A stretch of 64,000 bases of DNA from Aspidapion aeneum (lineage: Eukaryota; Arthropoda; Insecta; Coleoptera; Brentidae), in assembly GCA_963576565.1 (NCBI GenBank), contig OY755046.1, forward strand, positions 62,723,471 through 62,787,470, in the 5' to 3' direction. Below the pieces are notes generated by a model. The model ran no database searches, had not been told where the DNA came from, and saw nothing but the letters and a program-made list of their open reading frames with translations. Both the position numbers and the translations under genes were made by a program. Of the stretch, positions 54,688 through 64,000 are shown in pieces; position 1 is the first letter of the stretch, and every line of letters begins with the position of its first letter.

Positions 54688-57600
54688 CGTTTTCTCGAAT
54701 CTGAACTCAGGGTGTGATTTCTTCGCATCACTATGACTGCACCATACCGCAACTCGGTGATTTTGTTAATAAACTAATATAGTTTTTAAATATGAGTTTT
54801 CAAAGTTTGGCCATTTTGGTCTTATGGGATTCCCTACCCTAAAATTCGCTAAATTATGTTTTTTCGAATCTTAACTCAGGGTTTGATTTTTTCGCATCTC
54901 TATGACCCCACCATACCGCAACTCGGTGATTTTGTTAATATAGTTTTTAAAATATGAATTTTCATAATTTGGTCATTTTGGTCTTATGGGATTCCCTACC
55001 CTAAAATTCGCTAAATGACGTTTTTTCGAATCTTAACTCAGAGTGTGATTTTTTCGCATCTCTATGACCCCACCATATCGCAACTCGGTGCTTTTGTTCA
55101 TAAACTGTATGGTTTTTAAAATATGAATTTTCAAAATTTGGCCATTTTGGTCTTATGGGATTCCCTACCCTAAAATTCGCCAAATGACGTTTTTTCGAAT
55201 CTTAACTCAGGGTGTGATTTTTTCAAATCTCTATGACCCCACCATACCGCAACTCGGTGCTTTTGTTAATAAACTGTATAGTTTTTAAAATATGAATTTT
55301 TAAAATTTGGCCATTTTGGTCTTATAGGATTCCCTACCCTAAAATTCGCTAAATGACGTTTTCTCGAATCCTAACTCAGAGTGTGATTTTTTCGCATCAC
55401 TATGACCCCACCATACCGCAACTCGGTGATTTTGTTAATAAACTGTATAGTTTTTAAAATATTAATTTTCCAAGTTTGCCATTTTGGTCTTATGTGATTC
55501 CCTACCCTAAAATTCGCTAAATGACGTTTTTTCGAATCTTAACTCAGGGTATGATTTTTTCGCATCTCTATGACCCCACCATACCGCAACTCGGTGCTTT
55601 TGTTAATAAACTGTATAGTTTTTAAAATATGAATTTTCAAAATTTGGCCATTTTGGTCTTATGGGATTCCCTACCCTAAAATTTGCTAAATGACGTTTTC
55701 TCGAATCTTAACTCAGGGTGTGATTTTTTCGCATCTCTATGACCCCACCATACCGCAACTCGGTGATTTTCTTAATAAACTATATAGTTTTTAAATATGA
55801 GTTTTCAAAGTTTGGCCATTTTGGTCTTATGGGCTTCCCTACCCTAAAATTCGCTAAATGACGTTTTTTCGAATCTTAACTCAGGGTTTGATTTTTTCGC
55901 ATCTCTATGACCCCATCATATCGCAACTCGGTGCTTTTGTTCATAAACTGTATGGTTTTTAAAATATGAATTTTCAAAGTTTGGCCATTTTGGTCTTATC
56001 GGATTCCCTACCCTAAAATTCGCTAAATGACGTTTTTTCGAATCTTAACTCAGGGTGTGATTTTTTCGCATCTCTATGACCCCACCATACCGCAACTCGG
56101 TGCTTTTGTTAATAAACTGTATAGTTTTTAAAATATGAATTTTCAAATTTTGGCCATTTTGGTCTTATGGGATTCCCTATCCTAAAATTCGCTAAATAAG
56201 GTTTTTTCGAATCTTAACCCAGGTTGTGATTTTTTTGCATCTCTATGATCCCACCATACCGCAACTCGGTGCTTTTGTTAATAAACTGTATAGTTTTTAA
56301 AATATGAATTTTCATAGTTTGGCCATTTTGGTCTTATGGGATTCCGTACCCTAAAATTCGCTAAATGACGTTTTTTCGAATCTTAACTCAGAATGTGATT
56401 TTTTCGCATCTCTATGAACCCACCATACCGCAACTCGGTGCTTTTATTAATAAACTGTATAGTTTTTAAAATATGAATTTTCAAAGTTTGGCCATTTTGG
56501 TCTTATGGCATTCCCTACCCTAAAATTCCTAAATTACGTTTTTTCTAATCTTAACTCAGGGTGAGATTTTTTCGCATCTCTTTGACCCCACCATACAGCA
56601 ACTCGGTGCTTTTGTTAATAAACTGTATAGCTTTTAAAATATGAATTTTCAAAGTTTGGCCATTTTGGTCTTATGGGATTCCCTACCCTAAAATTTGCTA
56701 AATGACGTTTTTCCAATCTTAACTCAGAGTGTGATTTTTTCGCATCTCTATGACCCCACCATACCATACCGCAACTCGGTGCTTTTGTTAATAAACTGTA
56801 TAGTTTTTAAAATATGAATTTTCAAAGTTTGGCCATTTTGATCTTATGGGACTCCGTACCCTAAAATTCGCTAAATGACGTTTTTTCGAATCTTAACTCA
56901 GGGTGTGATTTTTTCGCATCTCTATGACCCCACCATACCGCAACTCGGTGCTTTTGTTAATAAACTGTATAGTTTTTAAAATATGAATTTTCAAATTTTG
57001 GCCATTTTGGTCTTAGGGGATTCCCTATCCTAAAATTCGCTAAATAAGGTTTTTTCGAATCTTAACCCAGGTTGTGATTTTTTTGCATCTCTATGATCCC
57101 ACCATACCGCAACTCGGTGCTTTTGTTAATAAACTGTATAGTTTTTAAAATATGAATTTTCATAGTTTGGCCATTTTGGTCTTATGGGATTCCGTACCCT
57201 AAAATTCGCTAAATGACGTTTTTTCGAATCTTAACTCAGAATGTGATTTTTTCGCATCTCTATGAACCCACCATACCGCAACTCGGTGCTTTTATTAATA
57301 AACTGTATAGTTTTTAAAATATGAATTTTCAAAGTTTGGCCATTTTGGTCTTATGGCATTCCCTACCCTAAAATTCCTAAATTACGTTTTTTCTAATCTT
57401 AACTCAGGGTGAGATTTTTTCGCATCTCTTTGACCCCACCATACAGCAACTCGGTGCTTTTGTTAATAAACTGTATAGCTTTTAAAATATGAATTTTCAA
57501 AGTTTGGCCATTTTGGTCTTATGGGATTCCCTACCCTAAAATTTGCTAAATGACGTTTTTCCAATCTTAACTCAGAGTGTGATTTTTTCGCATCTCTATG

Positions 57601-58300
57601 ACCCCACCATACCATACCGCAACTCGGTGCTTTTGTTAATAAACTGTATAGTTTTTAAAATATGAATTTTCAAAGTTTGGCCATTTTGGTCTTATGGGAC
57701 TCCGTACCCTAAAATTCGCTAAATGACGTTTTTTCGAATCTTAACTCAGAATGTGATTTTTCGCATCTCTATGACCCCACCATACCGCAACTCGGTGCTT
57801 TTGTTAATAAACTGTATAGTTTTTAAAATATGAATTTTCAAAGTTTGGCCATTTTGGTCTTATGTGATTCCCTACCCTAAAATTCGCTAAATAACGTTTT
57901 TTCCATTCTTAACTCAGGGTGTGATTTTTCGCATCTCTATGACCCCACCATACCATACCGCAACTCGGTGCTTTTGTTAATAAACTGTATAGTTTTTAAA
58001 ATATGAATTTTCAAAGTTTGGCCATTTTGGTCTTATGGGATTCCCTACCCTAAAATTCGCTAAATGACGTTTTTTCGAATCTTAACTTAGGGTGTGATTT
58101 TTTCGCATCTCTATGACCCCACCGTACCACAACTCGGTGCTTTTGTTAATAAACTGTATAGTTTTTAAAATATTAATTTTCAAAGTTTGGCCATTTTGGT
58201 CTTATGGGATTCCCTACCCTAAAATTCGCTAAATGAAGTTTTTTCAAATCTTAACTAAGGATGTGATTTTTTCGCATCTCTATAACCCCACCATACCGAT
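54688..58300. repeat. 169-bp satellite array, about 21 monomers
   Basis: Each monomer has ACCATACCGCAACTCGGTG, TTAATAAACTGTATAG, TTTGGCCATTTTGGTCTTAT, GATTCCCTACCCTAAAATTC and CGAATCTTAACTCAGGGTG. Spacing averages 169 bp between about 54744 and 58122. The array ends sharply at 58300 and starts within a diverged half-monomer. The length is close to that of one nucleosome plus linker, as for many centromeric or dispersed insect satellites. Confidence 0.96.
56030..57725. repeat. 848-bp higher-order repeat (five monomers), two copies
   Basis: Diagnostic variants recur exactly 848 bp apart: GGGACTCCGTACCC near 56848 and 57696; CCCTATCCTAAAATTCGCTA with AACCCAGGTTGTG near 56180 and 57028; TTCCTAAATTACG with GGGTGAGA near 56525 and 57373. 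ACCATACCATACC recurs near 56758 and 57606. This shows block amplification within the array. Confidence 0.9.
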
Positions 58301-59189
58301 GATTTGTTATTTGTCATTTTCTTTAATGCTTAATTAGGAATAAATATTAACTTAAAAAAAAACATTATATTTATTTGAACCTAACCTTATGTTTACATAA
58401 ACTTTAAAACATATATCAATGTCACTCACTAGAGAACTCTATTTAAAAACGGAAAACATCAACAAAAGCTTTAGCCAAAAAAAATTTGATCAAATAATTA
58501 TTTTCAATGTTTTGTTGTCTATAGTTATTATTGCTCTTCTTCTGTCACAGTCGAGGATACAATACTTTACTAAATTTAATATTTAACTGCGTTGTTTAAA
58601 GAAAATATCACAAAAGTTTCAAAAAGCTTTTTCATATTCTGGCCATCTCAAACATTTTAAATTGGTTTAAGTGATAAATGGTGCGAGTGGTTCAAACTGT
58701 CTAAATAAATTCAATATGCTTAAATTAACTAACAATTTATTGTGTATCAAAATCAAATTAGAACATTCACACATCAAAATAATCAAATTTATTATTAAAA
58801 TTTGGGTCATACAGTAGATATTATTGCTATTGTATTGATTCCATGCTGTAACGTATATTTTAATTCAATTAGTTTTTAGTTACCTTTTTCTGTATTTAAC
58901 ATAAATATACCTGAAATATTCTTTAATTATTATTCATTAGTTGAAACCCCCTCTTAATATAATTATTGACACTCACCTATTTATTTTATGCTGACTAAAA
59001 AGGCAGGCAGGCAAAAAGCATTATATAGAATAAAACATTAAGATATGAGGATTATTGAGAAGTTAGATATTGCCCAGTAAAGACGGGTAAAAGCTCAAGT
59101 GTTTTGGGTGTTGCGAAGCAAGCATAGAGTTTAATATAAAAAGAGAGAATGTAGTTCAGTAGTGAAAAGTGAGATAGTTTGTGAAAGAG
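58301..59189. other. Interval without a recognised gene
   Basis: AT-rich. A small (AGGC)n word occurs at 59003-59012. Nothing else seen. Confidence 0.3.
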
Positions 59190-59312
59190 CAGTGTAGCGC
59201 ATAATGGCGGATCACTGTTGAGGCAGTGCGCATTATGGCGGACCACTGTTGAGTAGTGTAGCGCATAATGGCGGATCACTGTTGAGGCAGTGCGCATTAT
59301 GGCGGGCCACTG
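59190..59312. repeat. Tandem GCGCATAATGGCGGATCACTG repeat
   Basis: Two units of about 66 bp, each made of two related halves (GCGCATAATGGCGGATCAC and GTGCGCATTATGGCGG-CC). The halves are themselves partly inverted. Confidence 0.85.
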
Positions 59313-59855
59313 AGAAAAACCTAAGAGGCTGTTAGTGCCTGCCGGCGTTCCTTCAGATTAGAGGATCTGTAAGTTTTATGGGTTCTTACATGCTTTCTGA
59401 ATGACACATCAAGGTGGAAGGTTTCAGTAAAAGATAACCTTATCACTTGGATGTTGGGATGCTAATTGTTTAGCGGCAATTAACCGTCCAGGGGAAGCCC
59501 TCATACTATTTTAGGGTAGCATGCTGAAGAAAGAAGATTAAAAGTATTACCAAAAGTTATATCTGATTTTATTGTTAATGGAATGTACGATAGTGAAGTT
59601 GCATGGAAGGGCGGCATGAGGCCCCCGGTGAGTAAACCTTAAGTTTCTGAATAATTGAGCAGATGAGTAAGTTTATTGTTTTATTTTTATGGTACCGGAC
59701 GCCTGCCTGTCAAGCTAATTAAGAACGGAAGTGACAAATGACAATTAAAATGGTATAACAGTGATTGGTGCTACCTTGGTTGATACCCATTGCAAAAAAG
59801 GTGAGTTAAAAAAGACGAACCTTACAATGCACTTCTTTTCAATTTTTTTAATATA
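59313..59855 (+). other. Unassigned mixed sequence with a donor-like site
   Basis: 59313-59632 has balanced composition, no long frame and ends CCCCCG-GTGAGTAAA (59632/59633), a consensus 5' splice site on the plus strand. It could be a non-coding first exon or chance. No acceptor partner identified. Confidence 0.25.
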
Positions 59856-60089
59856 CAGGGTGATCTCAAATTCCATGTAGATATGTGCAAACGAAAAGGG
59901 ATGATTTTTTTTGGTTTTTTTGCCGGTAATCTTTGTTGTTTTTTCGTTAAGAATGTCCTCACAATAATCCTTTCAATTTTTCTGCGGGATTGAAAAATTT
60001 ACTGAGACTGATTATATCTGTCTCAGTAGTGACGTCAAATTTCGCCTCAAACCTGGGGCTACCCTGATATTGCAATTCGGAAGTTGGTC

Positions 60090-60545
60090 TGTTTTCAGTA
60101 AATGTCCATATTTCAAAAAACCTCGAAATTGCCACTCACTCACTGACTCACTCATGTATAGATCATCAATATTCTACTGTACTTCCAGACATGCTACAAA
60201 GCTGAAATTTGGCAGACTGATAAAAATTATGACCAAACCCCTGGAAAAAATCCAAAAACACCAAAATTTTAATTTACTCCCCTCCCCTATACATTTAAAG
60301 TTATGTAAAATTAGCATCGCCCACTTCCAGAAATGCTAGAGAGTTGAGCTTTGGCAGACTGATAGGAACTATGATAAAACTATAGGAAAAAATCAAAAAA
60401 CCCCAAAATTTTAATTTACGCCCCGCCCCTATACATTTAAATTTATGTAAAAGTAGCATTGCCCACTTCTACAAATGCTAGAGAGTTGAGCTTTGGCAGA
60501 CTGATAGGAACTATGATAAAACTATAGGAAAAAACCCACCCCATT
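60090..60545 (+). repeat. Second copy of the 140-bp satellite composite
   Basis: Same leader (GCCACTCACTCACTGACTCA) and about three units as 35434-36290. The 89-codon frame across it (60070-60339) is not convincing as a gene. Confidence 0.88.
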
Positions 60546-60589
60546 ACTATTACGGCTGTAAATGACTCTTAGGCACAGTGCTAAATTGA

Positions 60590-60765
60590 ACATAAAGAAG
60601 TTTGGCTGTAATAGCAAAGTTTAAAAAAATATTTCCAAACTAGTAAGAACCTTTCATTTTGAAATTTGTATTGGAAAACTTGGCTTTACTTTTATCTCAA
60701 TTCTTTTTACGGAATGCCATTTTCGCGTACTTGGCTTTTTTTTACATGAAATGTTTTTGTTATGA
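60590..60765 (+). repeat. Single arm of the 36371-36707 palindrome
   Basis: Collinear with the right arm (CCAAACTAGTAAGAACC, CTTTTTACGGAATGCCATTT, ACATGAAATGTTTTTGTTAT). As at 36 kb it directly follows the 140-bp satellite, so satellite and arm move together. Confidence 0.85.
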
Positions 60766-60769
60766 TTTC

Positions 60770-61237
60770 CTTTTCAGACATCATCATATTAATCGTCCCT
60801 TAACACTTGTTACGCTCGTACCGAGGAGGTCCAACAAGACTGAAACTAGTATACGAGCTACTAATATCCCCGTTTTGAGGAATTGCCCGTGAGCCTTGTT
60901 GTTTTATCCATATTACTTTGTATATACAAACTGTAAGATTAAGGGAACGTCGTCGGTCTACCGTTTTTCATTTATATATTAAGTTTAAAAGTATTTTTAA
61001 ATAGTCTAAAATATCCATATAACTTTGTATACATACGCGAATGATTGTAAATAACCTTTTTTCTCTCATATTGGTTCGGACACGCCTCTGCGTGCGGTGA
61101 ATTTAATGTTAAATTACTGCAATTAGTTTTTTTCTGTCATATTTATAAACCCATTTAAAAACACTTTACATCCGTCTATACAGGGTAACACAAAAAATAC
61201 TTTTCCATTAACATTTATTATAAAAAAATCTCTAGCT
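60770..61237. other. Interval without a recognised gene
   Basis: A one-ended TACAGGGTAACAC terminus occurs at 61180. No gene or partner seen. Confidence 0.3.
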
Positions 61238-61680
61238 TTTGTAACAAATAAATGGATCCATGAATGATCTGATACCCTCCTAGCTAGCCTATTAGCACAA
61301 TTCAAGTGAACTACATGAGATATAAGCCTTGAAAACAGTTTTTTGTAAATATCTCAGAAACGAAAGCTCTTACGATGTTTTTGGTTATAGCACAAATTAT
61401 TGAGCAAAATGTAGTCTACTATATTTTGAAAACCGCATATTGATATGGCGCTCCATTAAAAAGTTAGCATTTTTTAAATTCTTTAATTGTCAAAAAAATG
61501 TCATTAGCATTAATGGATTTTGACCAAAATATGACCAGCTTGTTGGAGTGTTAAACACTATTTTATCTGAATATTTTATAAAAATCGGTTTTGTGGTTTA
61601 GGAGCTATCGTGTTACGGACATAAATAATACACACACACACACACACACACAGACAGACATCTAACCTGTGTAGACACCT
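61238..61680. repeat. Repeat family R1, copy 2, ending in (AC)n
   Basis: Collinear with 15340-15675, including CTAGCTAGCCTATTAGCACA and TCATTAGCATTAATGGATTT, followed by (AC)n at 61629-61651. This copy lacks the inserted 284-bp MITE. Confidence 0.8.
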
Positions 61681-62380
61681 CTCGGATCTTTGTTCCCAAA
61701 AAAATCAGTTTTTAAAAAACAACTTTCTGGAAAAAAAGTTTGAACAGAAATTTATTTTACAAAATTTTTTTTTGAACTTTCATTGTTTTAAAATAAAGTT
61801 AATTTTTCGCGAAAATATCTTTTTCGCTTTTTCGAAAGTCACTTTTTCAAAAAAGGAATTTTTTGCATAAGTTTTCGGAAAAAAGCTGACGTAACGATAA
61901 TTTTTTTTTCAAAAACGTTTTTTTACTTTCTTATATTTTTCCAAATGAAAAATGATTTCCCTAAACTAGCTTACATTACATTACACATTACAACATTCGT
62001 AAATTTATCGTGTGGGGCCTGTAAAGCTTTTGAACTAAAGAAGATATTATGTTTTACAAACATACATATTATGGGTTTTAAAAGAATATTTCCAAACATC
62101 TGGAAAACTTTTTCTTCGAAAAAAAAGTTTTTAAAAAATTGTTTTTCATTATAAAAAAATATTTGAAAAAAAAAGTTATTCAAAATTTGTTTTTTTTTTA
62201 TAGATTTTTTGAAAAAACGTACATTGAAAAAAAGTTAAAAGAAAAGAAGAATCTCTTAAAGAATTCTCTTCGTTGGGCTTGGACGTTTCTGAATACTACT
62301 TTTCTCTCAATTAATTTTAAGGATCAATATAAATTTGTTGTAAACAAAGTAAAAATCTTGCTAAAACCCTAATGATAGTA
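61681..62380. other. AT-rich interval with clustered TTTTTTGAAAAAA words
   Basis: Dense alternation of T- and A-runs makes many short frames on both strands. A 77-codon plus frame (62139-62372) is rich in K and F and is not convincing as a gene. Confidence 0.4.
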
Positions 62381-63320
62381 ATGATCTGTAGGAGCAGCGT
62401 CTTAAAACCGGCGCGCCAACTAATTAGTAACCTTAATTAGAGGTAATTAAAATTAAACTTTGAGAAAACCGCTTCTGCCGGGGCTACTTGATTATAAATA
62501 AAAGTAGTAATAAAAGTGATCCGTGTTTTTTCGTTCTGTACTGTTTTTCTGTAGTTTCCTTGTGTTCACACGTCATACGGAGGCACCGAAGCCGGGGGGG
62601 GGGGGGGGGAGGGAGCATAAGGTCAGCCCTTACAAACTCTAATATACAAGATTTAAAACACAGTGTCTAGCTAAGTTGGAACCATGTAAAAAACTTTTAT
62701 ATTATTCATTTCAGGAAGAAAAGTTATTCTTTAGAAAAAGTTCTGCATGATAGTTAAGGCAACATTGTTTTGGAAAATCCACACACAAGAAGCGTTTTAT
62801 ATTACTTTTTGGCAAATGGTCAGTTCCCTCTATTTCGATCTCGCTGAATCCGAATATCCCTCTTGCCACCTCGAAATGTTAATAGGGGCTGAGATATTCA
62901 AGATGGCGGCTAAAAAATAATTTCATTTCCACTTTCATTCAGACTCCCCAAAATCTGAAAGTTTGAGGTTTTTTAAAATTTTCTTAAAAGCTAAGCTTCT
63001 CTTCTTAACAAGGTATAATGTCAATGGAGTTTGACTGATAACAAACTCTCCAGCGACGTCCGTTTATTGAATTAATTTAAAAAAGTTGAAAAAATACCCA
63101 TGTTTTCTCCATTTATTTGAGTTTTTTTAAAACTAATGCCTACAGGAAAACACATATTATATTTTATTATAGTCAGTAAAATTTCCTTTCAAATAATGTA
63201 TAACATGATCGCATTGGTTTCATAATTATAACTTTAGGGGCATCCGTAAATTAAATCAATTAAAAAAAAAAAACAGTAAATAAACCATTTTTGTTATAGG
63301 TTTTATCCGAGGGGATATCA
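62381..63320. other. Interval without a recognised gene
   Basis: It contains a run of about 17 G (62594-62610) and otherwise AT-rich sequence. Nothing recognised. Confidence 0.35.
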
Positions 63321-63327
63321 GCTTTCA

Positions 63328-63650
63328 ACAGTACTGTACAAATTTCACAACAGGACCCGACAGTACCACGACAGGATCCAACAGTACTCGACAGTACACG
63401 ACAGTACCCAACAGTACTCGACAGTACCACGACAGGACCCAACAGTACTCGACAGTACACGACAGTACCCAACAGTACTCGACAGTACACGACAGGACCC
63501 AACAGTACCCAACAGTACACGACAGTACCCAACAGTACTCGACAGTACACGACAGGACCCAACAGTACTCGACAGTACCCGACAGTACACGACAGGACGT
63601 AACAGTACGATAGAAGCCAACAGTACACGACAGTACTCGACACAACCGTC
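63328..63650. repeat. GACAGTAC minisatellite
   Basis: About 30 tandem copies of a 10-bp word (CGACAGTACN and variants with CAACAGTAC and ACAGGACCC), grouped into irregular 30-bp blocks. The array seems to resume at the window end (63975-64000). Frames with repeated TVEYCWVLS on the minus strand are artefacts. Confidence 0.93.
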
Positions 63651-63679
63651 TAACCCGGAACAGTGGCGTAGATGCGAAA

Positions 63680-63990
63680 AGACAGGATGACCTTTTTTTT
63701 TTTTTTTTTTTTTTTGGTCGCAAGATTTGTGAGCGCGGTGCGGTTCCCCAAAGATGATGAGCTTTTTTGTTTTTTTTTTTTTGTTTTTTTGGTCGCAAGT
63801 TTTTTGAGTGCGCCCTAAGGCCCTGTCGGCCTTCCCCAAACAGGATGACTTTTTTTTTGTTTGGTCGCAACATTTGTGAGCGCGGCGCGGTTCCCCAAAG
63901 ATGATGAGCTTTTTTTTTTGCTCGCATGTTTTTTGAGGGCGCGCTTTGTCCTTGTCGGACCCCCCCAAGGCACGACGACAGTACTCAACA
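63680..63990. repeat. 159-bp direct repeat with poly(T) runs, two units
   Basis: Each unit has AGGATGAC, poly(T), GGTCGCAA, TTTGTGAGCGCGG, GGTTCCCCAAAGATGATGAG, poly(T), CGCA-GTTTTTTGAG and a GCGC-GTCGG end. Unit starts are near 63683 and 63842. Confidence 0.88.
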
Positions 63991-64000
63991 GGACCCAACA

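Noticed and set aside
59190..59312. A CRISPR-like repeat
   Set aside because: There are only two 66-bp units with internally inverted halves and no spacers.
60775..60900. A further mirror-like block
   Set aside because: Plain-complement reading looked protein-like in several frames, but dinucleotide counts were only slightly skewed, so the evidence is not sufficient.
63260..63998. Frames of 127-217 codons with repeated TVEYCWVLS and a lysine-rich start
   Set aside because: They result from the GACAGTAC minisatellite and poly(T)/poly(A) runs and carry no domain.

Overview
The window is AT-rich, repeat-saturated nuclear DNA of an arthropod, most likely an insect. The reasons are GT-AG splice signals, several clades of decayed LINEs, many TA-flanked miniature elements, hAT and Mutator-like remnants, satellite arrays, and no prokaryote-style gene packing. 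A leaf-beetle-type genome would fit, but this cannot be settled from the sequence. Nearly every open frame is a decayed transposon protein or a by-product of simple repeats.

The one segment that looks like a host gene is a 139-bp minus-strand exon at 40440-40578. It has clean splice sites on both sides and encodes a CtBP-binding PxDLS motif in a context like Kruppel-like factors 3/8/12. If that is right, much of this window is intron of a large minus-strand transcription-factor gene, packed with transposons.

Layout. 0-5 kb: copies of a hairpin-ended tandem element, one carrying an 881-bp (TCTG)n array, plus a minus-strand LINE RT remnant. 5-9 kb: a LINE 3' end, a tandemly duplicated PHD-like transposase tail and a 1.4-kb TA-flanked element. 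9.5-14.1 kb: two 1.5-kb palindromic elements, the second with a 62-codon open frame in its loop. 14-23 kb: short MITEs, a 2.5-kb TA-flanked element containing a satellite, and an hAT remnant with a nested hAT-type MITE. 23-34 kb: another long palindrome, several RT fragments on both strands and a CR1-like ORF2 end. 34-42 kb: a 140-bp satellite, a young 591-bp element with 7-bp target duplications, a near-perfect 1.03-kb palindrome, the host-like exon and an hAT N-terminal remnant. 42-46 kb: a LINE fragment, then blocks whose dinucleotide bias is inverted, as if read backwards without complementing. 45.5-48.3 kb: an RNase H LINE interrupted by a Mutator-like element with a zinc-finger-like frame, itself interrupted by a palindromic MITE. 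48-54.6 kb: more MITEs and LINE fragments. 54.7-58.3 kb: a 169-bp satellite with an 848-bp higher-order repeat. 58-64 kb: mixed repeats ending in a GACAGTAC minisatellite.

The elements do not form a pathway. The recurrent theme is inverted-repeat (foldback) elements ending in TA-CAGGGTG-type termini, which suggests related transposases mobilised many unrelated palindromic passengers. All coordinates of decayed elements are approximate, and all family assignments come from motif reading, not from a database search.
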